Assembly: GCA_017650085.1 (NCBI GenBank)
Contig: JAGCFN010000168.1
Span: 1 to 33,648, forward strand
Direction: 5' to 3'
Source of the DNA: Bacteroidaceae bacterium
Lineage (GTDB): Bacteria > Bacteroidota > Bacteroidia > Bacteroidales > Bacteroidaceae
Length of the DNA stretch: 33,648 bases
The position numbers and the translations under genes were made by a program. The notes beneath the pieces were generated by a model, which searched no databases, had not been told where the DNA came from, and saw only the letters and a list, made by a program, of their open reading frames with translations. This document shows positions 17,730-25,738 of this stretch, piece by piece (the first letter of the stretch is position 1; each line of letters starts with the position of its first letter).

Positions 17730-20168
17730 CTATCTAAGCCATTTATTGCCGTTCTGAATGTATATTCCTTGTGGTTTGTCTTGCATAAGTCTGCCACTCA
17801 GATCATAAATACCTTCGTTAGGATCTGCATAAGTGACAACTTTCTGCATCCCTGTACCTGTATTGGACGCTGCTATTACAAAGACATTATAACTATTGGC
17901 TTTAACGACAAGTCTTCCTCCTGGCGTAACAGTTGACTCAACTGGAACAAAACGCGTAGGCCTTTCTGGAGTGTTTTCTCCGTTCAGGACTCCGCTAAGC
18001 GAGTAAGAATTTATGCTGCCAATTTCGCCGAAACCTGTGAGATTGAGTGTTAAGCCTCTGCTTGCTGTTCCATAATTAACAATGTGCAGGACAATGGTGT
18101 CGCCTGTTTCGTTTCGTGTGGCAGTATAATCGAGGTTATTATTCGTGGTACAGGAGCTTTCCACGAGCAGAGGCTGATGGTTCATCGCCGCCATCTGCTG
18201 GGCATAGAACGGGGGTTGCATCCACACCTGTGAGGGAGAGAAGAAGATTTGCCCCTGGTCCCAGCCGTTGTCGTTCTGCTTGTAGGGCTGCAAGGCATTG
18301 GCAGGACTGTCCATGGGAACAAAGCCTGCAGAGCGGCGAACCACGTTGAGCATGACTGCATGTGCAAGGGCTCGGGCCATGTCGTGTGTGTTGCCATTCT
18401 CTTCCAAGATGGCACATCGCATGGTTGTCTGTGGGTTCCATTGCAAGAAGAACTCGTGCATCCGCTTTATCTCCGCTTCGATGTCTTTGGCCTGCTGGGG
18501 TGTCTCAGTCCAGGGATGGTAGTCCCAGAAGTCACATTTGCCGTCAAGGGACTGGAAGACATACTTCATTGTCTCCACTTCATTAGGCCTCCACCAGGCT
18601 GCATTGATAAACTTCAGTTCGGGATAGACTGCATGGACGGCATTGTATAAAGTAAGGTAACGCTCCACATAATGCTCATAGCCACTTCGGGCTGAAGAGC
18701 CTATGTATTCCTCATTGCCTATCTCTATGTATTTCAATCCATAAGGTTCAATCTCTTGAAGCATTGCAAGAACATCGGAAGGATTGTCCTCGATGTTGAT
18801 TGCGAAGGTGGGTTCTGTACCGATAAGTCTGGCAAACTCGACGAATTCGGGTATTGCGAAACCGTTTGTTGCAAACCTGTACCAGTGCCCATAATAGGGT
18901 TGGCGCTCGAGGCGACTGCCTGTCATGTTCTTGGTCATGTATTCCGCTGCATTTACCATCGTGCCACCATAACGCAGGAAGGTAAGGTGCTGCTGACGGA
19001 AAGCCTCTGTAATGTCTGAGCGGAAAGGATAAGATTCGGTGCAGAGCAAAACCTGATCAACCCAAACTCTACCCTCTTCTGCCAATTCAAGTGTGAAGCA
19101 CCCTTTCGGGTCGCTGTTGTTGGGAATCAGCTCGACATCGAAACGCTGCCAATTACTTGTAATTCCATCAATTTCCATGCGAGCGTATTCTTTGCTTCTA
19201 TCTGAGGATTGAAGGGCAACCTGCACTTTTCCAGAGCCTTTCAGATAAAGAGATGTCTGGAGCTTCTCTTCTTTGGTGATGCCGATACCCCAGCGGTTAA
19301 GGCCCATATTATAGATGCCTGTACCTTGCGCACCACTGATCATTTGCGAATACCTGCCGGTAAAAGGTTCGGCGGAATCATGCTCGAAAGTCCCTTCGCC
19401 CAGAGCAGTCCACATGCCAGAGACATTGGGGCTGTCACTCAGGAATGCCACCTTCTGGCCAGAGACCTTGAGGTTGCGGAAAGTGGCTGAGCCTCCATAG
19501 GAACGCAGACCTATGTAGCCTGAAGTCAGAGGATTCTTTGTGTCCTCGTAAGTCTTTATCAAGGTGTCATTCAGATATATGGTGAGCTGGGCCCTGTTGA
19601 TGACAACACGCAGTTTGTTCCATTCGCCCAGAGGATTGAAGCTCATTGGTGTGTCCGAGATGGGCTGCCAGTTCTGCTGGTGCTTGCCCAGGACAAAGGA
19701 GCCAAGGCGTGCATTCAGAGCCACCTCATAGCCATTGAAGGCATCAGCACCATTGCCAGCACCAGAAACATTGACAATGAGTCCGGCTATGGCATTCAGA
19801 TCATCCATGCGAAACTCCACCTCCACAGAATCGTTGGACAGGCGCTTCTCCATATAGACCAACTTGCCATGATTGGAGGTTTGCAACACAGCCATCCCCG
19901 ACGAGATGCTCCAACGCTCATCATAGGCTCTGAAGCCCTTTATGTCGCAAAATGCAGGCTCTTCAAAGCCTTCACCAAAAGTCTTCTGGTCGTACAGGCC
20001 TCCATAGATTTCGTGGTTAACATCTTCTGCTCCAGCGCCATAGATAAGAGGCTCAATACGGCAGAGAACCTTGCTTGCATCCACAGTCAGAGTTTGAGCC
20101 GCAGCTGGGAAACTGATGGCAGCAAGCATGGAAAGAGTTAAAACTACACTAGAGTAAATCTTCAACAT
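17730..20168 (-). CDS. Secreted GH51-like alpha-L-arabinofuranosidase with inserted ConA-like domain
   Basis: The start was set at ATG 20168 (MLKIYSSVVLTLSMLAAISF then PAAAQ). ATG 20198 is an alternative ten codons upstream. 812 residues. The N-terminal strand IEPLIYGAGAEDVNHEIYGG (38-57) is the GH51 opening. It is followed by a ConA/CBM66-like beta-sandwich (about 65-238) and a second beta-rich region (about 240-380), then the (beta/alpha)8 barrel. The acid/base is Glu486 in EIGNEEY; the nucleophile is Glu589 or Glu590 in AILEENGN. A C-terminal beta-domain and a sorting-like tail (IYDLSGRLMQDKPQGIYIQN) follow. Expected role: hydrolysis of alpha-L-arabinofuranosyl side chains outside the cytoplasm. 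It follows the transporter gene after a 146-base gap with no canonical promoter, so it is probably read from the GRE promoter. Confidence 0.88.
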   Translation of the reverse strand: MLKIYSSVVLTLSMLAAISFPAAAQTLTVDASKVLCRIEPLIYGAGAEDVNHEIYGGLYDQKTFGEGFEEPAFCDIKGFRAYDERWSISSGMAVLQTSNHGKLVYMEKRLSNDSVEVEFRMDDLNAIAGLIVNVSGAGNGADAFNGYEVALNARLGSFVLGKHQQNWQPISDTPMSFNPLGEWNKLRVVINRAQLTIYLNDTLIKTYEDTKNPLTSGYIGLRSYGGSATFRNLKVSGQKVAFLSDSPNVSGMWTALGEGTFEHDSAEPFTGRYSQMISGAQGTGIYNMGLNRWGIGITKEEKLQTSLYLKGSGKVQVALQSSDRSKEYARMEIDGITSNWQRFDVELIPNNSDPKGCFTLELAEEGRVWVDQVLLCTESYPFRSDITEAFRQQHLTFLRYGGTMVNAAEYMTKNMTGSRLERQPYYGHWYRFATNGFAIPEFVEFARLIGTEPTFAINIEDNPSDVLAMLQEIEPYGLKYIEIGNEEYIGSSARSGYEHYVERYLTLYNAVHAVYPELKFINAAWWRPNEVETMKYVFQSLDGKCDFWDYHPWTETPQQAKDIEAEIKRMHEFFLQWNPQTTMRCAILEENGNTHDMARALAHAVMLNVVRRSAGFVPMDSPANALQPYKQNDNGWDQGQIFFSPSQVWMQPPFYAQQMAAMNHQPLLVESSCTTNNNLDYTATRNETGDTIVLHIVNYGTASRGLTLNLTGFGEIGSINSYSLSGVLNGENTPERPTRFVPVESTVTPGGRLVVKANSYNVFVIAASNTGTGMQKVVTYADPNEGIYDLSGRLMQDKPQGIYIQNGNKWLR

Positions 20169-20242
20169 AACAGCATAAGTTTTATGGTTTAACAGCATTA
20201 GAAGGTCAACTTAACATGAGTTCTTGTTTGCACCTTAAGGAG

Positions 20243-20266
20243 CAATCAACTTGACTCGTTTGATTG
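20243..20266. repeat. Inverted repeat between transporter and GH51 genes
   Basis: CAATCAA (20243-20249), a 10-base spacer and TTGATTG (20260-20266) form a perfect 7-bp inverted repeat in the 20199-20314 gap. It has no T-tract on either side. It could be a protein-binding site or a processing hairpin that sets different expression of the upstream cytosolic genes and the downstream secreted genes. Nothing else is evident in this gap. Confidence 0.4.
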
Positions 20267-20314
20267 AGTAATCTTTATGGTTGTGAAAAGTATCATCATA
20301 TATTGTCTTTGAAG

Positions 20315-21640
20315 TTATTCGCAGACAAGTTCGTTCTGTATCTGTTCCAGGGACTTGTTCTTGGTCTCAGGCAATTTCCAGGCAAACACGATGCTCAGGG
20401 CGCTCATCACAGCGAAGATGCAGAAGATGAGACCTCCTCCAGAGCTTCCTGTGCCGAGGAATACAGGGAAAGTCCACGTCAAGAGAGCCGACCAGAACCA
20501 GTGTGTCATGCTGCCCAGCACTTGTCCTTTGCCTCTGACGCTATTCGGAAAGACTTCCGCGATGACCACCCAGATGCAAGCTCCCAAGGAAACTGCGAAG
20601 AAAGCAATGAAGACCATCACGCAGAAGAGCAGCAGGTAGCCCGTCGTCAACTCATTGTAGAAGCCATAACTGGCAGTTCCAAGTGCCAAAGTCATACCTA
20701 AAGAGCCGATGTAAAGCAGTTTCTTTCGTCCGACTTTATCAATCAGAACCATGCCTATCATAGTGAAAGTCAGGTTTGTCAGGCCGATGATGATGCTCTG
20801 CAGCAACGAGCCTTCGCGAGCCACACCACTCATCTCGAAGATGCGAGGCGCGTAATAAAGGATGGCATTAATGCCTGCAAGCTGGTTGAAGGTTGCGATG
20901 AGGAACGCTATCAAGATAGGTTTCCAGTATTTACGCTGGAAGAGTGGCTCGCCTTCCTTGCAGTCCTCAGCTAAAGATGCACGTATCTCGGCCACTTGCT
21001 GCTCGAGGTTTGTATCATCAACCAATGCCAAGACACGACGAGCCTCCTGTTCCTTGCCTTGCCCCATCAGCCAGCGAGGACTCTCGGGAATGGTGAAGAG
21101 CAGAATGGCAAAGAGCAAAGCGGGAATGGATTCCACGCCGAGCATCCAGCGCCAATCATTGTCGAAGCCGTCGATAAGGTAATTGCTGAAGTAAGCCAGC
21201 ACAATGCCCAGCACGATATTGAACTGGAAGAAGGCCACAAACCTGCCCCGCCAATGCGAAGGAGACACTTCGGCGATATAGAGAGGACCTGCCACACTCG
21301 ATGCTCCGACTGCCAGTCCTCCCAGGAAGCGGGAGAAGATGAAAAGCCACCAGGCATTGTCGGGAGCCAACGCACTACCGATTGCCGAGAGCAGATACAT
21401 CAGGGCTATCACAATCAGACTCTTCTGTCGGCCATATTTCTCGACTGGACTTGTGCTGAACAAAGCACCAATAATGGTGCCAATCAGTGCCGACGACATT
21501 GTGAAGCCGTGCAGAAAGTCACTCAAACCATAGACATCTTGTATGTCTTTCTCTGCTCCGGATATTACTGCAGTATCGAATCCAAAGAGGAGACCGCCAA
21601 GTGAGGCCACGAAAGCCACATAGAACATAAACTTCTTCAT
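20315..21640 (-). CDS. Sugar-porter MFS transporter (XylE/AraE/IolT type)
   Basis: 441 residues with about 12 transmembrane segments. Sugar-porter (SP) family signatures are present: GGLLFGFDTAVISGA (15-29), ESPRWLMGQG before the central loop, a D..GRK/KVGRKK loop motif and a PETKNKSLEQI C-terminal end. Family members are H+ symporters for xylose, arabinose, galactose or myo-inositol in the inner membrane. The ATG lies one base after the GRE stop, so the two genes should be translationally coupled, and the transported compound is plausibly the GRE substrate or its precursor. With arabinofuranosidases downstream, L-arabinose or an arabinoside is the first guess; a polyol or cyclitol cannot be excluded. 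Confidence 0.9.
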   Translation of the reverse strand: MKKFMFYVAFVASLGGLLFGFDTAVISGAEKDIQDVYGLSDFLHGFTMSSALIGTIIGALFSTSPVEKYGRQKSLIVIALMYLLSAIGSALAPDNAWWLFIFSRFLGGLAVGASSVAGPLYIAEVSPSHWRGRFVAFFQFNIVLGIVLAYFSNYLIDGFDNDWRWMLGVESIPALLFAILLFTIPESPRWLMGQGKEQEARRVLALVDDTNLEQQVAEIRASLAEDCKEGEPLFQRKYWKPILIAFLIATFNQLAGINAILYYAPRIFEMSGVAREGSLLQSIIIGLTNLTFTMIGMVLIDKVGRKKLLYIGSLGMTLALGTASYGFYNELTTGYLLLFCVMVFIAFFAVSLGACIWVVIAEVFPNSVRGKGQVLGSMTHWFWSALLTWTFPVFLGTGSSGGGLIFCIFAVMSALSIVFAWKLPETKNKSLEQIQNELVCE

Positions 21641-21641
21641 A

Positions 21642-23711
21642 TCAATTCTTGAATCTTATTCTGTTGATAACATGGTCTTGATAACACTCGTCAAGCTCAA
21701 CGAAATAGCCACTCCAGCCCCACACACGAACGATAAGGTTGCGATATTTCTCAGGATGTTTCTTGGCATCAAGCAGCTTCTCTAGGCTTATGGTATTGAG
21801 TTGCAACTGATGACCGCCAAGAACTATGAAGGTACGGACAAGTTGGCCGAGCTTCACGACGGCTTCTTCATTGCGGAAGATGCTTTGGTCGAACTCCAAG
21901 GTCAACGGGCCGCCGTTTATCACCTTCTCGAGATGTGGCTTGGCAAACGACTTGATGACGGAAAGAGGACCTTTCTCGCGGATGAACAACGAAGGCGAAT
22001 AGTTGGCGGGAATCATTTCGCTGCTCTTGCGTCCATCAGGCGTGGAACCCAGTTCGGTTGCATGCCAGATGTAGTACATCGCAGTTCCTGTACCAGCACG
22101 ATAGATGCCTCCCCGTTCGTTTACCTTGTCTTCGAGTGTACTTTGGAAGATATCGAGCAATTGAGTGGCTATGTCGTCCACCCAATCGACGTCCTGTCCG
22201 AACTTCTCTGTCTCCTTGCGAAACTTTTCGTCTAATGCATCATGACCTTTGAAATCGTTTTGGATGGCATCCAGAATCTCGTCGGCTGTGACACTTTTTT
22301 CGTCAAAGTAGTATTTCTTCAGGACTGCCAACGAATCGACAGCCGTTGCGACACCTGTTCCGTGGAAGCCAAAATTATTGTACTTTCCTCCTAATGACGC
22401 ATCCTTCGCACTTTCTATGCAGCCATCCATCATGAGTGACATCATTGGTGCAGGCACAATATATAGGTCATGCTCCTTGGCACATAGTTCATCGACGCGT
22501 GCTTGAATCTCAAACTTCACACGTGAAAGTAGCTCATTAAACGTGTGAAGTTGCTTAAGTTCACGTGTGATGTTTTTCACGCACTCTGCCAGAGGAACAG
22601 CATCAATATTGGGAATATCCACAGCAGTACCTGGAACGATGAATTCCCAACAGGCTGCGACAACATAGTTCCTGGCATCTTCAGGACTATAACCCAAGCG
22701 AATCAGTCCAGGAATGACAACATCGTCGTTGCTGTATTGTGGGAAACCCAGTCCGAGCTGCGTCAGTCGCGAACCGAGTGTAAATACTTCTTCGGGTGTC
22801 TCGGCATCGACTCGGAGATTTATCTTCGGGTCAATCAGTTCCAGCTCATAGCTTGCTTCGAGGCAGATACGCGATACTTCGTTGAAAAGGTACTCGCCTG
22901 ATGCACTTCTTCCTGCAAGCACGATGCTCTGTCCATTATCGCCTTGCTGCATACCTGGGTAGAGGTCGCTGTCCTTGTTGCACATCAGGAAGAACTCTTC
23001 AATCAGTTCCTTGGCATCTGCTCGCGTGAGCCTACCACTCTCTATATCGCGTACATAATATATATATATGTATTGGTCGAAGCGCCCAAGGGTGTTGTGA
23101 TAGTGTCCAGCTTCCCATAGACAGAAGTGCATGATGCGCAAAAGTTGAAGTGCTTCACGAAGATTTTGCGGAGCATCGGAAACTATATTTTGTAATGTTT
23201 CTGCTAATTCTTTGTCAAAAACTTGCTTGGCTTTGTCTGCATATTTCTGAATGAAAGATTGAATCGCTTTCAAGCATATAACTTCTGACTCGAGGAATTC
23301 CTTCTGTTCTTCTGTCAAAGTAACATCTTTCTGGCGTTTTGTAACGTCATCAAGTATTTCACCCAATCCTTTCCTAAGCATAGCTTCGTAATTAGGTGAA
23401 ATGTTGCAGAGGTCGCCCTTCTCATGAAGATACTTCGTGCTGGCAATCTCATTCCACTCTACCTCTGTATAGAAACTCGGAATGTCCTTTATAGTTCTTG
23501 TAACAACAATTCGTTCTTCGGGCAAGAATACAGGTGTTTCTGCTTCCAGCATCCTGCGAAGGCGTTCAGCAGCCCTCAACTGGTAGCTCAAACCAACTGC
23601 CTTCATCTCTTCTGCCATACTCGCCAATCCGGCATCTTCAGCAGAACGACGGAAAGAATGATGGTGTTTGTCGAATATAAAATCTCTAAGTCTTTTTATT
23701 CTATCATTCAT
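21642..23711 (-). CDS. Glycyl radical enzyme of unassigned specificity (PFL-like domain)
   Basis: 689 residues, cytosolic, oxygen-sensitive by family. The PFL-type barrel and glycine-radical domain are complete. Visible signatures: QSIVLAG (261-267), NDDVVIPGLIRLGYSPEDAR (328-347), the thiyl cysteine Cys354 with Glu356 in AACWEFIVPG, a GTGVATAVDSL block (451-461), STPDGRKSSEMIP (556-568), GGHQLQLNT (632-640), and the radical glycine Gly665 in VRVWGWSGYFVEL. The Cys-x-Glu pair is the arrangement of dehydratase- and lyase-type GREs, in which Glu is an acid/base. Pyruvate formate-lyase instead has a Cys-Cys pair, so this is not PflB despite likely automatic naming. It is about 100 residues shorter than hydroxyproline, glycerol and choline-type GREs. 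First gene of the operon that continues with the sugar porter; the activase gene is nearby at 24876-25631. Substrate unknown. Confidence 0.9.
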   Translation of the reverse strand: MNDRIKRLRDFIFDKHHHSFRRSAEDAGLASMAEEMKAVGLSYQLRAAERLRRMLEAETPVFLPEERIVVTRTIKDIPSFYTEVEWNEIASTKYLHEKGDLCNISPNYEAMLRKGLGEILDDVTKRQKDVTLTEEQKEFLESEVICLKAIQSFIQKYADKAKQVFDKELAETLQNIVSDAPQNLREALQLLRIMHFCLWEAGHYHNTLGRFDQYIYIYYVRDIESGRLTRADAKELIEEFFLMCNKDSDLYPGMQQGDNGQSIVLAGRSASGEYLFNEVSRICLEASYELELIDPKINLRVDAETPEEVFTLGSRLTQLGLGFPQYSNDDVVIPGLIRLGYSPEDARNYVVAACWEFIVPGTAVDIPNIDAVPLAECVKNITRELKQLHTFNELLSRVKFEIQARVDELCAKEHDLYIVPAPMMSLMMDGCIESAKDASLGGKYNNFGFHGTGVATAVDSLAVLKKYYFDEKSVTADEILDAIQNDFKGHDALDEKFRKETEKFGQDVDWVDDIATQLLDIFQSTLEDKVNERGGIYRAGTGTAMYYIWHATELGSTPDGRKSSEMIPANYSPSLFIREKGPLSVIKSFAKPHLEKVINGGPLTLEFDQSIFRNEEAVVKLGQLVRTFIVLGGHQLQLNTISLEKLLDAKKHPEKYRNLIVRVWGWSGYFVELDECYQDHVINRIRFKN

Positions 23712-23754
23712 ACATTATTTATATAAATTAAGTACTTTTTACAGATTTCCGCTG

Positions 23755-23762
23755 CAAAGTTA
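23755..23762 (-). promoter_or_regulatory. -7 promoter element of the GRE operon
   Basis: TAACTTTG on the minus strand fits TAnnTTTG and lies 43 bases before the GRE ATG at 23711. The expected -33 position falls inside the TACCAG operator at 23774-23797 and no TTTG is present there. The promoter may therefore need activation, or be blocked by a bound regulator. Confidence 0.65.
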
Positions 23763-23773
23763 TAAAAAATTTC

Positions 23774-23797
23774 CGTACCAGTCCGTACCAGTTGGTA
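23774..23797 (+). promoter_or_regulatory. Operator-like element, site 1 (TACCAG direct repeats)
   Basis: CGTACCAGTCCGTACCAGTT followed by GGTA: two 10-bp repeats of CGTACCAGTC/CGTACCAGTT, with TACCA-GT-TGGTA forming an inverted repeat at the right end. It sits between the divergent GRE and GntR-regulator promoters and overlaps the GRE -33 region. The site at 25659-25679 matches it at 17 of 20 positions. Confidence 0.7.
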
Positions 23798-23868
23798 ATA
23801 TTTTTATATGTTATTAAACACATGATAACTTTTTGCATCTTGGATATCGTTGTATGCAAATTATTTCG

Positions 23869-23876
23869 TACCTTTG
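23869..23876 (+). promoter_or_regulatory. -7 promoter element of the GntR-like regulator gene
   Basis: TACCTTTG fits TAnnTTTG and lies 25 bases before the ATG at 23902. A TTG at 23850-23852 gives a short 16-base spacer. The position supports 23902 as the start, since an ATG at 23833 would lie upstream of the promoter. Confidence 0.65.
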
Positions 23877-23901
23877 CAACCGCTTAAACATAAGGCAAGG
23901 A

Positions 23902-24879
23902 ATGCAACAAAACAATTCGAAATACAAACTGATTGCAAAATACGTTCAAGAAGGTATAACGGCAGGCAGATTACATAGTGGCGACTGGATTCCTTCCATC
24001 AATGAATTTCGCCGCATGTTCAATCTCTCACGCGACACAGTTTTTGCAGGAATAACAGAACTGAAGTCTCGTGGTGTTATCGAATCTCTGCAGGGAAAGG
24101 GGTATTATGTAGCTAGCACGAATTTCCAGTCGGAATACAATATCTTCCTGCTTTTCAATGAGCTGAACGAGTTCAAGGAAGACCTGTTCCATGCCTTTAT
24201 GGAAAGCATAGACAATACTGTATCTGTCAATCTGCAGTTCCACAACTACAACCGCGAAGTGTTCGACCAACTGCTTTCCGAAGCAAAAGGGAAATACACA
24301 ACCTATGTTGTCATGACAGGTAAGTTCCGCGGAACAGAAGACTTGCTGAACTCGCTTGGCGGTCAAGTCTTTCTGCTCGACCACTATGACAAAGAATTGG
24401 TGGGGAAATATCCTGCTGTTGCGCAAGACTTCGAGATGGACACCTACGATGCACTTAAATCCGGCATCGACAATTTGCGAAGATACAAGCGCTTCATTAT
24501 GGTACAGAACGAAGCCAAGGAACCCTACGAAAGATATGATGGGCTGAGGCATTTCTGCCAAGAGTTTGGCTTCGAATGCAAGTATCTGAACAGCATTGGC
24601 GGACGACGGATACAGAAGGATGATGTATTTATTCTAGTTAACGACCGCGACCTTGTTACTATCATCAAGCAGGCTGCAAAACAAAACTATGTGCCAGGAA
24701 AGGAATTCGGCATCATCTCTTACAACGAGACACCACTCAAGGAGGTACTTTGCGGGGGAATTACAACACTTTCCACAGACTTCAAAAAGATGGGACAAAC
24801 GATGGCCTCCCTTCTTGGGAAACCCGGAAAGCAACAAATTCGCAATCCTTGGTGCCTTAACATCCGCTCATCTATCTAA
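23902..24879 (+). CDS. GntR-family regulator with periplasmic-binding-protein-like sensor domain
   Basis: 325 residues from ATG 23902. Residues 7-72 are a GntR winged helix-turn-helix: SGDWIPSINEFRRMFNLSRD, then TELKSRGVIESLQGKGYYV. Residues about 76-325 resemble a LacI/AraR-type ligand-binding domain (PBP1-like, with GKEFGIISYNETPLKEVL near the end). This is the architecture of AraR-type arabinose repressors. It is divergent from the GRE operon and convergent with the activase gene, overlapping the latter's stop by 4 bases. It is the likely reader of the two TACCAG operators; its ligand is probably the free sugar or a catabolite. Whether it represses or activates is not visible. Confidence 0.85.
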   Translation: MQQNNSKYKLIAKYVQEGITAGRLHSGDWIPSINEFRRMFNLSRDTVFAGITELKSRGVIESLQGKGYYVASTNFQSEYNIFLLFNELNEFKEDLFHAFMESIDNTVSVNLQFHNYNREVFDQLLSEAKGKYTTYVVMTGKFRGTEDLLNSLGGQVFLLDHYDKELVGKYPAVAQDFEMDTYDALKSGIDNLRRYKRFIMVQNEAKEPYERYDGLRHFCQEFGFECKYLNSIGGRRIQKDDVFILVNDRDLVTIIKQAAKQNYVPGKEFGIISYNETPLKEVLCGGITTLSTDFKKMGQTMASLLGKPGKQQIRNPWCLNIRSSI

Positions 24880-25631
24880 AGTACAAGTGTTTTTATTCCC
24901 GCATCAATTAGAGGCTTCGTGATGGGATGCGGATCTGCTTCCGTATTAAAGCTTGGTTTGTACTCCAACCCAACCATCTCGTACTTGGCGCCAGCCAGTT
25001 TGTTGTATCGCAACAATTCTACCCGTTGCAGGTTTGGAGCATCAACAATAAGGTCGTGAACCGCAAGAATGTTTTCTTCAGTATCGTTGACTCCAGGAAT
25101 GAGCGGAATTCGAAGAACAAATGCTATTGCGCTTTCCTTTAGCAGTTGCAGGTTATTTAGTATTGGCTGATTGCTAACGCCTGTGTATTTCCTGTGAAGC
25201 ACATCGTCTGTATGCTTGCAGTCAAAGAGCACGAAATCAATATTTTCCAATACTTTTTTGAATGTAATTTCACTCGAATAACCGCTTGTCTCGATGGCAC
25301 AATGAATGTGAGGACGGATGAGTCCAAGCACTTCGCATAGGAAGTCTGGTTGCATCAATGGTTCGCCACCAGTAAAGGTCACCCCGCCTTTGTTAAGATT
25401 AAATATCTTTTTATTTCGCAAAAGTGTGTTTGCAAGTTCTTCAGCTTCTATTTCCTTGCCACACATCTCTGTCCCATCCTTCTTCTGTAAAAGTTGAGGC
25501 TTGAGACTTAATCCTTCTGGATTATGACACCATTCACACCTCAAAGGACAACCCTTCAAGAAGACTGTTGTCCTGATTCCAGGACCATCATTGATTGCAA
25601 ACTCTTCTATGCTGAAAATCGTACCTTTCAT
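24876..25631 (-). CDS. Glycyl radical enzyme activase (radical SAM)
   Basis: 251 residues, cytosolic. The radical SAM motif CPLRCEWC (Cys28, Cys32, Cys35) binds the 4Fe-4S cluster that cleaves S-adenosylmethionine to form the glycyl radical on the partner enzyme. The GRE-activase signature GPGIRTTVFLKGCPLRCEWC (16-35) and the SAM-binding TGGEP motif are present. After Cys35 the region up to TGGEP has a single further Cys (MCGKE), so the ferredoxin-like two-cluster insert common in activases of dehydratase-type GREs is missing; the size is that of PflA. It has its own promoter with an operator, separate from the GRE operon. The obvious partner is the GRE at 21642-23711, the only one in the window. 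Confidence 0.93.
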   Translation of the reverse strand: MKGTIFSIEEFAINDGPGIRTTVFLKGCPLRCEWCHNPEGLSLKPQLLQKKDGTEMCGKEIEAEELANTLLRNKKIFNLNKGGVTFTGGEPLMQPDFLCEVLGLIRPHIHCAIETSGYSSEITFKKVLENIDFVLFDCKHTDDVLHRKYTGVSNQPILNNLQLLKESAIAFVLRIPLIPGVNDTEENILAVHDLIVDAPNLQRVELLRYNKLAGAKYEMVGLEYKPSFNTEADPHPITKPLIDAGIKTLVL

Positions 25632-25635
25632 GCTG

Positions 25636-25643
25636 CAAAAATA
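25636..25643 (-). promoter_or_regulatory. -7 promoter element of the activase gene
   Basis: TATTTTTG on the minus strand, 4 bases before the ATG at 25631. The transcript would be nearly leaderless if initiation occurs about seven bases downstream, so the real start site could be slightly different. The -33 position falls within the operator at 25659-25679. Confidence 0.5.
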
Positions 25644-25658
25644 CGAATAAATATCTTA

Positions 25659-25679
25659 AACTGGTACGTTCTGGTATGG
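25659..25679 (-). promoter_or_regulatory. Operator-like element, site 2 (TACCAG direct repeats)
   Basis: On the minus strand CATACCAGAACGTACCAGTT, matching site 1 at 17 of 20 positions with the same 10-base spacing of the two TACCAG blocks. It overlaps the activase -33 region and lies about 60 bases upstream of the divergent GH127-IMPase promoter. Confidence 0.7.
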
Positions 25680-25738
25680 TTTTCTTCAGGTTCTTTCTTT
25701 TTTTTAATGATTCGTTTCTTCTTTTACGCTCTTTTTCC

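Noticed and set aside
17695..17797. N-terminal extension of the 1004-residue protein to ATG 17797
   Set aside because: It would overlap the GH51 3' end and place 34 charged residues ahead of an otherwise standard signal peptide.
21642..23711. Naming the GRE as pyruvate formate-lyase (pflB) or as hydroxyproline dehydratase (hypD)
   Set aside because: The Cys-Cys pair of PFL is absent. The GCVEP signature, the usual length and a ferredoxin-type activase of HypD-like systems are also absent.
23833..23901. Upstream start for the GntR-like regulator
   Set aside because: It lies upstream of the TACCTTTG promoter; the GntR fold begins properly from ATG 23902.
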